7,536 nucleotides of DNA from Betaproteobacteria bacterium (lineage in GTDB: Bacteria; Pseudomonadota; Gammaproteobacteria; Burkholderiales; SG8-39), in NCBI GenBank assembly GCA_005884335.1, contig VBCJ01000167.1:1-7536 (forward strand), written 5' to 3'. Shown piece after piece: positions 1 through 6,657 of this stretch. Position 1 is the stretch's first letter, and each line of letters begins with the position of its first letter. Position numbers and translations under genes: made by a program. Under the pieces are notes generated by a model. That model saw nothing but the letters and a program-made list of their open reading frames with translations, made no database searches and was not told the origin of the DNA.

Positions 1-129
1 CTGCTGGTGCACGGGCAAGGAGCGCGCCGCGAGCGCGATCACCACGGCGTTGTCGCCCGACAGGATGATGTTGACCCAGATGATCGCCCCGAGCCCGAGC
101 CAGAACTGCGACGTCAGAAGCTCTTCCAT
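1..129 (-). CDS. TerC-family integral membrane protein, N-terminal 43 residues (runs off the window)
   Basis: The visible 43 codons start at the ATG at 129-127 and run off the window edge. They encode MEELLTSQFWLGLGAIIWVN followed by IILSGDNAVVIALAARSLP. The hydrophobic segment (about residues 10-24) followed by LSGDNAVVIALAAR is the hallmark first helix of the TerC/YkoY/YjbE family, whose acidic Asp-Asn pair sits inside the membrane. The family is linked to Mn2+ or other metal export and, in some members, tellurite resistance. Which substrate applies cannot be told from this fragment. A strong Shine-Dalgarno, GGGAGGA (138-132), lies two bases upstream of the ATG and supports this start. The gap to the fhs stop codon is only 33 bases and shows no promoter or terminator, so read-through from fhs is likely. 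Family assignment is good; exact member unknown. Confidence 0.85.
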   Translation of the reverse strand, partial: MEELLTSQFWLGLGAIIWVNIILSGDNAVVIALAARSLPVHQQ

Positions 130-162
130 TGTCCTCCCGTTGGCCTCGCTACCCGCGGCGTT

Positions 163-1833
163 TCAGAATAGTCCGACGACCTTCCCGTCGACGAGGTCGA
201 TCTTGACCGCCGAAGGCACCTTGGGGAGCCCGGGCATCGTCATGATATCCCCGCAGATCATCACGATGAACTCGGCCCCTGCCGCCAGGCGCACTTCGCG
301 CACGTTGACGACGTGGTTCGCGGGCGCCGCCCGCAGCTGCGCATCGGTCGAGAAGGAATACTGGGTCTTCGCCACGCACACCGGATAGCGCCCGTAGCCG
401 TCGTCCTGGAGCTTCTTGATCTGGGCCCGCACCTTCCCGTCGGCGGTCACCTCGCTCGCGCGATAGATCTTCTTCGCGATCTTGTTGATCTTGTCCCAGA
501 GCGTGTCCTGTTCCTCGTACACGAATTGGAAGTTGCTCTTGCTCTCGCAGAGCTCGACCACGATGCGCGCGAGCTCCGCTGCGCCCTTGCCGCCGTCGCC
601 CCAATGCGTCGCGAGCACGACCTTGGCGCCGAGTTTCTCGATCCGCGACTTGAGCAGATCCAGCTCCTTCTGCGTGTCCTGGTTGAAACGGTTGATCGAG
701 ACGACGCAGGGAACGCCGTAGTTCTTCTGCACGTTCTCGACGTGGCGCTCGAGGTTGGTGACGCCTTTTTCCAGCGCTTGCAGGTTCTCCTGCGTGATCG
801 TCTTGAGGTCGGCGCCGCCGTGATACTTCACCGCGCGAACCGTCGCGACGATCACGGCGGCAGAGGGCCGCAGGCCCGACTTGCGGCACTTGATGTCGAT
901 GAATTTCTCGGCGCCGAGGTCCGCGCCGAAGCCGGCTTCGGTGACCACGTAATCGGCGAGCTTCATCGCCGAGCTCGTCGCGATCACGGAGTTGCAGCCG
1001 TGGGCGATGTTGGCGAACGGGCCGCCGTGGATGAAGGCGGGATTGTTTTCGAGCGTCTGCACCAGGTTCGGCTTGATCGCGTCCTTCAGGAGCACGGTCA
1101 TCGCACCGTGAGCCTGGAGGTCGCGGGCGAGCACCGGCTTCTGGTCGCGCGTGTAGCCGACCACGATCCTGCCGAGGCGCTCCTTGAGATCGTCGAGCGA
1201 AGTAGACAGGCAGAAGATCGCCATGACCTCGGAGGCGACCACGATGTCGAATCCGTCCTGGCGCGGATAGCCGTTGCCCGGGCCGCCCAGGCTCACCGTG
1301 ATCTCGCGCAGCGCGCGGTCGTTCATGTCCACCACTCGCCTCCACGCGATGCGCCGCACGTCGATTCCCAATTCGTTCCCGTGATGGATGTGGTTGTCGA
1401 GCATCGCCGCGAGCAGGTTGTTCGCGAGCGCGATGGCGTTGAAGTCTCCGGTGAAGTGCAGGTTGATGTCCTCCATCGGTACGACCTGAGCGTAGCCGCC
1501 GCCGGCGGCGCCGCCCTTCATGCCGAACACCGGCCCGAGAGAAGGTTCGCGCAGGCAGATCATCGCTTTCTTGCCGATGTGATTGAGCGCATCGCCCAGC
1601 CCCACCGTGGTGGTCGTCTTGCCCTCGCCCGCGGGCGTGGGCGTCATCGCCGTCACCAGGACGAGCTTCGCGTTCGGACGCACCTTGAGACCGTCCAGGT
1701 ATTCGAGCGACACCTTCGCCTTGAAATGCCCGTAGGGCTCGAGGTGCTCTTCGGGAATGCCGAGCTTCGCAAGAGCGATCTTGGAAATGCGCTCGAGCCG
1801 GGCTTTCTGTGCGATTTCGATGTCGGAGGCCAT
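163..1833 (-). CDS. fhs: Formate--tetrahydrofolate ligase (10-formyl-THF synthetase)
   Basis: This cytosolic enzyme joins formate to tetrahydrofolate using ATP, giving 10-formyl-THF for purine, formyl-Met and C1 metabolism. It is also the second step of the methyl branch of CO2 fixation pathways. The 556 residues match the usual family length. Visible motifs are the ATP-binding P-loop TPTPAGEGKTTTT (64-76), the family signature GMKGGAAGGGY (104-114), GFGADLGAEKF (301-311) and the second signature VATVRAVKYHGG (329-340). The ATG at 1833 is preceded by AAGGA (1845-1841) at 7 bases spacing. Upstream lies a class II FNR-type promoter (box 1915-1928, -10 at 1886-1891), and a terminator separates it from fdhA, so it is its own transcription unit that probably continues into the TerC-family gene. 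Its position next to formate dehydrogenase fits a shared formate economy. No defects seen; identification is secure. Confidence 0.98.
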   Translation of the reverse strand: MASDIEIAQKARLERISKIALAKLGIPEEHLEPYGHFKAKVSLEYLDGLKVRPNAKLVLVTAMTPTPAGEGKTTTTVGLGDALNHIGKKAMICLREPSLGPVFGMKGGAAGGGYAQVVPMEDINLHFTGDFNAIALANNLLAAMLDNHIHHGNELGIDVRRIAWRRVVDMNDRALREITVSLGGPGNGYPRQDGFDIVVASEVMAIFCLSTSLDDLKERLGRIVVGYTRDQKPVLARDLQAHGAMTVLLKDAIKPNLVQTLENNPAFIHGGPFANIAHGCNSVIATSSAMKLADYVVTEAGFGADLGAEKFIDIKCRKSGLRPSAAVIVATVRAVKYHGGADLKTITQENLQALEKGVTNLERHVENVQKNYGVPCVVSINRFNQDTQKELDLLKSRIEKLGAKVVLATHWGDGGKGAAELARIVVELCESKSNFQFVYEEQDTLWDKINKIAKKIYRASEVTADGKVRAQIKKLQDDGYGRYPVCVAKTQYSFSTDAQLRAAPANHVVNVREVRLAAGAEFIVMICGDIMTMPGLPKVPSAVKIDLVDGKVVGLF

Positions 1834-1878
1834 CTACCGGTCCTTGTGCTGCGGGACAGCATTGTGTTGATTTTATGG

Positions 1879-1928
1879 GCGAGACACTATAAGCGTTGCG
1901 CGATTGCGCGAACATTGACGGAAATCAA
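1879..1928 (-). promoter_or_regulatory. FNR/ANR-type class II promoter of fhs
   Basis: On the minus strand, TTGAT-TTCC-GTCAA (1928-1915) matches the FNR-family half-site pair TTGAT-N4-ATCAA with one mismatch. It is followed after 23 bases by the -10 hexamer TATAGT (1891-1886). The expected transcript start is near 1879-1880, which puts the box centre about 42 bases upstream, as at class II FNR-activated promoters. The leader would be about 46 bases. There is no separate good -35 hexamer, as expected when the activator site replaces it. Activation at low oxygen is inferred. A Dnr- or CRP-like paralogue could also use the site. Confidence 0.72.
1896..1911. repeat. Tandem octamer TTGCGCGA x2 in the fhs promoter spacer
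   Basis: Two perfect back-to-back copies of TTGCGCGA (1896-1903 and 1904-1911) lie between the FNR-type box and the -10 of fhs. They fill most of the spacer where RNA polymerase contacts DNA. They may be a second factor's site or chance in GC-rich DNA; nothing in the sequence decides this. Confidence 0.45.
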
Positions 1929-1945
1929 GATACAGGCCGCGCTGC

Positions 1946-1984
1946 CCGAAAAGGAAAGCCCCGGTCATCCGGGGCTTTTTTCGG
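1946..1984 (-). terminator. Hairpin terminator after fdhA (nearly symmetric, possibly bidirectional)
   Basis: A perfect 10-bp stem, AAAGCCCCGG (1955-1964) with CCGGGGCTTT (1969-1978), closes a four-base loop. On the minus strand it is followed by TTTCCTTTT, and on the plus strand by a run of six T (1976-1981). An outer pair, CCGAAAA (1946-1952) with TTTTCGG (1978-1984), extends the symmetry. It lies 16 bases past the fdhA stop and before the fhs promoter, so its job is most likely to end the fdh transcript. The better T-run is on the plus strand, where no gene ends, so it may also block antisense transcription. Confidence 0.82.
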
Positions 1985-2000
1985 CCGTAGTTTTGCCGTC

Positions 2001-4823
2001 CTAGGCTTTCGATGCTTCCGTCTGCGCGACCGCGAGCAGCGTCCCGCCGCCGAAGCTCGAGTGCACCGGCGTCGGCCCGCCTTTGGTGACCTTCACTGCG
2101 CAGTACTTGAACTCCGGGATTTTCCCGACCGGGTCGAGCACCGGGTTGGTGAGCATGTTCGCCGCCGCCTCGTAGTAGCAGAACGGTATGAACACCGCGC
2201 CCGCCGGTGTGCCGTCGTCGGCGCGGGCGTACAGCGAAATTTTTCCGCGGCGCGATTCCACGGTCACGATCTCGCCCGCCTTCACCCCGAATCGATCGAG
2301 GTCGAGAGGATGGAACGACGCGACGGGCTCGGGCTCGATGTGATCGAGGACCGAGGCGCGGCGCGTCATCGCGCCGGTGTGCCAGTGCTCCAGCTGCCTG
2401 CCGGTGATGAGGACCATCGGGTACTGGTCGTCGGGGCGCTCCGCCGCCGAAATCAGGTCCGCGGGAACGAACTTGCCGCGGCCCGTGGTCGTGGGGAAAT
2501 GCGTGACGAACACGACCGGCTCCCCCGGGTCGCCTTCCTTCTCGCAGGGGTAGGTCACCGAGGACTCGCGCTCGAGGCGCTCCCAGGTGATGCCTGCGAT
2601 CGAGTCCATGCACTGGCGCATCTCGTCGAACACTTCGCGCGGATGCGTGTAGTTCCAGGGAAGGCCGATGCGCCTGGCCAGCTCGTTGATCAGCCAGAGG
2701 TCTTCTTTCGCCTCGCCCGGCGGCTCGATCGCTTTTCTTCCGAGCTGCACCATGCGGTCGGTGTTGGTGACCGTGCCGACCTTCTCCGGCCACGCCGTCG
2801 CCGGCAGCACCACGTCTGCGAGGTAGGCGGTCTCGGTAAGGAAGATGTCCTGCACCACCATGTGATCGAGAGAAGCGAGCGCCTCGCGCGCGTGATCGAC
2901 GTCGGGATCGGACATCGCCGGGTTCTCGCCCATGATGTACATGCCGCGGATTTCCCTTTTCTTCGCGGCGTGCATGATCTCGACCACGGTGAGGCCGGGC
3001 TTCGCGTCGAGCTCCATGCCCCACAATTTCTCGAAGCGCGCTTTCGCTTCGGGCGTCGCCACCCGCTGATAATCGGGATAGAACATCGGGATCAACCCCG
3101 AGTCGGAGGCGCCCTGCACGTTGTTCTGGCCGCGCAAAGGGTGCAGCCCCGAGCCCGGCTTGCCGATTTGCCCGGTCGCGAGCGCGAGCGCGATGAGGCA
3201 GCGCGCGTTGTCGGTGCCGTGCACGTGCTGCGAGATGCCCATGCCCCACATGATGATCGAGGCCTTCGACGTCGCGTAGAGGCGCGCGACTTCGCGAATC
3301 GTTTTTGCGTCGATGCCGCAGACGGGCGCCATCGCCTCGGGAGAAAACTTCTTCACGTTCTCGGCGAGCGCCTCGTAGCCCGAGGTGCGGTCGCGCACGA
3401 AGGCCGCGTTGACGAGACCCTCTTCGACGATGACGTGGAGCATCGCGTTCAGCAGCGCGACGTCGGTGTCGGCCTTGAACTGCAGGTTGTAGCTTGCATG
3501 GCGCGCGAGATCGCTGCGGCGCGGATCGGCGACGATGAGCTTCACGCCCGCTTTCGCCGCGTTCTTCATCCAGGTCGCCGCCACCGGGTGGTTCACCGTC
3601 GGGTTGGCGCCGATCAGGAAGATCACTTCCGCCTTCATCACGTCGCGCACCTGGTTCGACACCGCGCCCGAGTTGATGCCCTCCATGAGGGCGGCGACCG
3701 AGGACGCGTGGCACAACCGCGTGCAGTGATCGACGTTGTTCGAGCCGAACCCCGTGCGCACCAGCTTCTGGAAGAGGTAGGCCTCTTCGTTGGTGCCCTT
3801 GGCCGAACCGAAGCCGGCGAGCGATTTTTTCCCGTACTTGTCGCGAATGTCGCGCAATCCATTCGCCGCGAAATCGAGCGCCTCGTCCCAGCTCGCTTCA
3901 CGGAATACCTGCGACCAGTTGTCCGGATCGACGGTGAAGTCTTTGTGCTTTTTAACTCCCGGCCTGCGGATGAGCGGCCGGGTGAGCCGGTGCTTGTGCT
4001 GCACGTAGTCGAAACCGTAGCGCCCCTTCACGCACAGGCGGCTGCCGTTCGCGGGCCCCTCGCGGCCCTGCACCCAGAGGATCTTGTTGCCCTTGACGTT
4101 GTAGGTGAGAAGGCACCCCACGCCGCAATAGGGGCAGACCGAGTCCACGGTCTTGTCCGCCTGGATCTTGCCGACTTCGCGAGCGGGCATGAGTGCGCCG
4201 GTCGGGCAGGCCTGCACGCATTCGCCGCAGGCGACACAGGTCGATTCGCCCATGGGGTCGTCGAAGTCGAACACGATCTTCGAGTGCTCGCCGCGGAAGG
4301 CGTAGCCGATGACGTCGTTCACCTGCTCCTCGCGGCAGGCGCGCAAGCACCTCGTGCACTGGATGCACGCATCCAGGTTCACCGCGATCGCCGCGTGCGA
4401 GAGATCGGGCTTCGGCTGGTGCCGCGATTCGAAGCGCGGCTTGCCGACTTTCAGCTGCTTCGCCCAGTGATCGAGCTCGGAATCGAGCGTGTAGGACTTC
4501 TCGGGAATGTCCGAGAGCAGGAGCTCCAGCACCATCTTCTGGCTTGCAACCGAGCGCGGGTTGTCGGTCGTCACCTCCATCCCGTCCTTGGGATAGCGGC
4601 AGCACGAGGGCGCGAGCACGCGCTCGCCCTTGATCTCGACCATGCAGGCGCGGCAGTTGCCGTCGGGCCGCATGCCTTCCTTGTAGCAGAGGTGCGGGAT
4701 GTCGATGCCGTAGTGCTTCGCGGTTTCGATGAGGGTCTCGTCCGACCTGCCGACGACGGTCCTGCCGTTCAGCTTGAACTCAACGGGCATCGTCGCCGCT
4801 TGCGCGGTGCTTATGCGGTCCAT
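2001..4823 (-). CDS. fdhA: NAD-dependent formate dehydrogenase, catalytic alpha subunit (Mo/W-bis-MGD, Fe-S)
   Basis: This is the catalytic subunit of a cytosolic formate dehydrogenase: formate is oxidised at a Mo or W bis-MGD centre and electrons pass along Fe-S clusters to FdhB and NAD+. Some relatives also run in the CO2-reducing direction. The 940 residues hold an N-terminal [2Fe-2S] domain (Cys46, 57, 60, 74), two ferredoxin-like [4Fe-4S] motifs (Cys153/156/159/163 and 196/199/202/206), the molybdopterin-domain [4Fe-4S] (Cys230/233/237/264, then Lys266), and the active site RLCHASS with Cys371-His372. PLRGQNNVQG (562-571) supplies the conserved Arg564. A C-terminal dinucleotide-binding domain follows from about 800. 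The active residue is Cys, not selenocysteine. The His-Cys cluster found between the first two domains in NuoG/FdsA-like proteins is absent (105-135 has no Cys). The ATG is set by AGAGAGGTGA (4836-4827). Layout resembles the two-subunit Methylobacterium Fdh1 type. Mo versus W cannot be read from sequence. Confidence 0.96.
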   Translation of the reverse strand: MDRISTAQAATMPVEFKLNGRTVVGRSDETLIETAKHYGIDIPHLCYKEGMRPDGNCRACMVEIKGERVLAPSCCRYPKDGMEVTTDNPRSVASQKMVLELLLSDIPEKSYTLDSELDHWAKQLKVGKPRFESRHQPKPDLSHAAIAVNLDACIQCTRCLRACREEQVNDVIGYAFRGEHSKIVFDFDDPMGESTCVACGECVQACPTGALMPAREVGKIQADKTVDSVCPYCGVGCLLTYNVKGNKILWVQGREGPANGSRLCVKGRYGFDYVQHKHRLTRPLIRRPGVKKHKDFTVDPDNWSQVFREASWDEALDFAANGLRDIRDKYGKKSLAGFGSAKGTNEEAYLFQKLVRTGFGSNNVDHCTRLCHASSVAALMEGINSGAVSNQVRDVMKAEVIFLIGANPTVNHPVAATWMKNAAKAGVKLIVADPRRSDLARHASYNLQFKADTDVALLNAMLHVIVEEGLVNAAFVRDRTSGYEALAENVKKFSPEAMAPVCGIDAKTIREVARLYATSKASIIMWGMGISQHVHGTDNARCLIALALATGQIGKPGSGLHPLRGQNNVQGASDSGLIPMFYPDYQRVATPEAKARFEKLWGMELDAKPGLTVVEIMHAAKKREIRGMYIMGENPAMSDPDVDHAREALASLDHMVVQDIFLTETAYLADVVLPATAWPEKVGTVTNTDRMVQLGRKAIEPPGEAKEDLWLINELARRIGLPWNYTHPREVFDEMRQCMDSIAGITWERLERESSVTYPCEKEGDPGEPVVFVTHFPTTTGRGKFVPADLISAAERPDDQYPMVLITGRQLEHWHTGAMTRRASVLDHIEPEPVASFHPLDLDRFGVKAGEIVTVESRRGKISLYARADDGTPAGAVFIPFCYYEAAANMLTNPVLDPVGKIPEFKYCAVKVTKGGPTPVHSSFGGGTLLAVAQTEASKA

Positions 4824-4838
4824 CGGTCACCTCTCTCT

Positions 4839-4924
4839 AAAACCGGGGACAGACCACCATTTTCCAGCCCATTCCCGTCCCTATACCCGCATGGCAAAAA
4901 AAATAGTGGTCTGTCCCCGGTTTT
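4839..4924. repeat. 86-bp inverted-repeat element (REP/MITE-like) filling the fdhB-fdhA gap
   Basis: Perfect 19-bp terminal arms, AAAACCGGGGACAGACCAC (4839-4857) and its complement (4906-4924), continue inward after one mismatch for five more paired bases (ATTTT), giving 25-bp arms around a 36-base core. One end is the last base of the fdhB stop codon (TGA at 4926-4924). The other is two bases from the fdhA Shine-Dalgarno. Beside one arm is a run of eight A (4896-4903), U8 in the mRNA. No target-site duplication or transposase is visible. The compact palindromic shape and terminal position are typical of dispersed intergenic repeats such as REP or MITE elements. In the operon mRNA it would fold into a very stable hairpin and could affect RNA processing, partial termination or FdhA:FdhB ratio. 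Copy number elsewhere is unknown. Confidence 0.85.
4868..4888 (-). other. Putative G-quadruplex motif in the loop of the intergenic hairpin
   Basis: The minus (mRNA) strand reads GGG-TATA-GGG-AC-GGG-AAT-GGG, four G3 tracts with loops of 4, 2 and 3 bases. This meets the usual G3+N1-7 rule. The tracts lie at 4888-4886, 4881-4879, 4876-4874 and 4870-4868, wholly within the 36-base core of the inverted repeat. Folding is predicted, not shown. Confidence 0.6.
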
Positions 4925-6657
4925 CATCCGATTTCCTGCGGGAAGTATTTCATCACAGAAAGCACCGGGTTGGGGGCGGCTTGCCCCAGCCCGCATATGG
5001 ATGCGTCCATCATCGCCTGGGAAAGCTCCTTCAGCAGCGGCTGATCCCATTTCATCTTCCCGATCAGCGTCAGCGTCTTGGCGGTACCCACGCGGCAGGG
5101 CGTGCACTGACCGCAGGATTCCTCGGAGAAGAATTTCGTCAGGTTGCGCGCGGCGGCGCTCGCTCGGTCCTTGTCCGAGAGAATCACCACGGCCGCCGAG
5201 CCGATAAAGCAGCCGTACTGGTTCAGGGTATCGAAGTCGAGCGGGATATCACCCATCGATGCGGGGAGAATCCCGCCTGAAGCGCCGCCCGGCAGGTAGC
5301 CGTAGAACTTGTGGCCATCGAGCATCCCGCCGCAGTATTCCGCGATCAGCTCCTTCACCGTGATGCCGGCCGGCGCAAGGTGTACGCCGGGCTTTTTCAC
5401 GCGACCGCTCACCGAGAAGGAGCGCAGGCCCTTGCGGCCGTTGCGGCCATGAGAGGCGAACCAGTCGGCGCCTTTTTCCAGGATTTCGCGCACCCAGTGC
5501 AGCGTCTCCATGTTGTGCTCGAGCGTGGGCCGGTTGAAAAGCCCGACTTGGGCGACGTAGGGCGGGCGCAGCCGCGGCATGCCGCGCTTGCCCTCGATCG
5601 ACTCGATCATCGCCGATTCCTCGCCGCAGATATAGGCGCCCGCTCCGCGCCGAAGGTGAACCGGGGGGAGCTTGCACGGCGGGTTCTTCCGCAGCGCGGC
5701 GATTTCCTTCTCCAGGATCGCGCGGCAGCCGTGGTATTCGTCGCGCAGGTAAATGTAGATTTCGTCGATGCCGACCGCCCAGGCGGCGACCAGCGAGCCT
5801 TCGATGAAGCGGTGCGGATCGCGCTCGAGGTACCAGCGGTCCTTGAACGTGCCAGGCTCGCCCTCGTCGATGTTGACCGCGAGCAGCCGCGGCGCCGGCT
5901 CCGCGGCGACCGATTTCCATTTGCGCCCGGCCGGAAAGCCCGCGCCGCCGAGCCCTCGCAGGCCGGAATTCTCCATCACGGCGATCACGTCTTCGCGCTT
6001 CCTCGCGCCGTCGACGCAGGATTGGGCGAGCGCGTAACCGCCCTGGGCGCGATAGGCCGCGTAGTCCACGCAGACAGGGTTCACGATGTCCGGGTGCGGA
6101 TGCGATTCCCGCGAGCCCGGCGCGGGGTGCTTCACCGCCCTGGCTTTCACCAGCGCGGAAATCTTTTCGACACTCGCATGCGGCAGCGGGTTCTGCCCGA
6201 CGACGGCGGCGGGCGCCGTTTCGCAGCGCCCGATGCAGGGGGCATGCAGCACGCGCACGTCCTTTCCGAGAAGGCCGGGGAGCTTCGCGAGCAGCTCGCT
6301 CGCACCCGCAATCTCGCAGGCGATCGAGTCGCACACGCGCACGGTGATCGCCGGCGGCGCCGCGCCGCCCTCCTTGATCACGTCGAAATGGTGGTAGAAG
6401 GTCGCGACCTCGTAGACCTCGGTCATCGAAAGCTTCATCTCGTCGGCGAGCGCGACCAGATGCGCGGCCGAGAGATGGCCGTAATGGTCCTGGATGCGGT
6501 GCAGATACTCGATCAGGAGATCGCGCCGGCGCGGCGCGTCTTTCAGGAGGGCGCGTACTTCTTCGCGGGCCTTGGGATCGACGCTGCGCCCTTTGGGCGT
6601 GCCGCGCACCCGCGCGCGTTTTGCAGTCGAAGGCACCGAAGAACCTCGGTCGTTCAT
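4924..6657 (-). CDS. fdhB: Formate dehydrogenase beta subunit, NuoE-NuoF fusion (NAD+/FMN/Fe-S)
   Basis: This diaphorase subunit takes electrons from FdhA and reduces NAD+ (or the reverse) through FMN. Residues about 30-165 form a NuoE-like thioredoxin-fold [2Fe-2S] domain with Cys109, Cys114, Cys141 and Cys145. Residues about 195-577 are NuoF-like: the FMN/NADH glycine-rich loop GLRGLGGAGFPAGRKW (232-247), NIDEGEPGTFKDR (262-274), YICGEES (342-348) and the C-terminal [4Fe-4S] site SCGQCTPC (Cys515/518/521) with Cys555. The glycine loop has Leu and Ala where NuoF usually has Arg and Thr. The 577-residue fusion is the size expected of Fdh1B-type subunits. Start: the ATG at 6657 has no Shine-Dalgarno and falls on the predicted transcript start. 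GTG at 6636 (codon 8) has GAGG 7 bases upstream and may be the true start, giving 570 residues. The first conserved domain starts later, so either fits. It lies in an operon with fdhA, 100 bases downstream. Confidence 0.95.
   Translation of the reverse strand: MNDRGSSVPSTAKRARVRGTPKGRSVDPKAREEVRALLKDAPRRRDLLIEYLHRIQDHYGHLSAAHLVALADEMKLSMTEVYEVATFYHHFDVIKEGGAAPPAITVRVCDSIACEIAGASELLAKLPGLLGKDVRVLHAPCIGRCETAPAAVVGQNPLPHASVEKISALVKARAVKHPAPGSRESHPHPDIVNPVCVDYAAYRAQGGYALAQSCVDGARKREDVIAVMENSGLRGLGGAGFPAGRKWKSVAAEPAPRLLAVNIDEGEPGTFKDRWYLERDPHRFIEGSLVAAWAVGIDEIYIYLRDEYHGCRAILEKEIAALRKNPPCKLPPVHLRRGAGAYICGEESAMIESIEGKRGMPRLRPPYVAQVGLFNRPTLEHNMETLHWVREILEKGADWFASHGRNGRKGLRSFSVSGRVKKPGVHLAPAGITVKELIAEYCGGMLDGHKFYGYLPGGASGGILPASMGDIPLDFDTLNQYGCFIGSAAVVILSDKDRASAAARNLTKFFSEESCGQCTPCRVGTAKTLTLIGKMKWDQPLLKELSQAMMDASICGLGQAAPNPVLSVMKYFPQEIG
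6634..6647 (-). promoter_or_regulatory. Shine-Dalgarno and alternative GTG start of fdhB
   Basis: GAGG (6647-6644) stands 7 bases before an in-frame GTG (6636-6634), which is codon 8 counted from the upstream ATG. The ATG at 6657 lacks any comparable site and coincides with the promoter-predicted transcript start. A start at GTG would give a leader of about 21 bases. This is inference from spacing only. Confidence 0.5.

Noticed and set aside
149..1915. A 588-codon minus-strand frame overlapping fhs in another phase, and similar shadows inside fdhA and fdhB
   Set aside because: Arg/Gly-rich translations without domains, fully overlapped by securely identified genes.
3690..3730. Selenocysteine at the FdhA active site
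   Set aside because: The active-site codon in RLCHASS is an ordinary cysteine codon (revcomp of gca, TGC), not TGA, so no SECIS is expected.
4835..4930. Target-site duplication flanking the 86-bp inverted repeat
   Set aside because: The flanks (CTCTCT on one side, CATCC on the other) do not match, so there is no direct evidence of transposition by a DDE-type element.
1896..5207. A very long open frame (1103 codons) on the plus strand, antisense to fdhA and crossing the intergenic repeat
   Set aside because: Arg/His/Val-rich, low-complexity translation with no recognisable domain. It mirrors the GC-rich codon pattern of fdhA, as do similar plus-strand frames at 313-2004 and 5311-6681.
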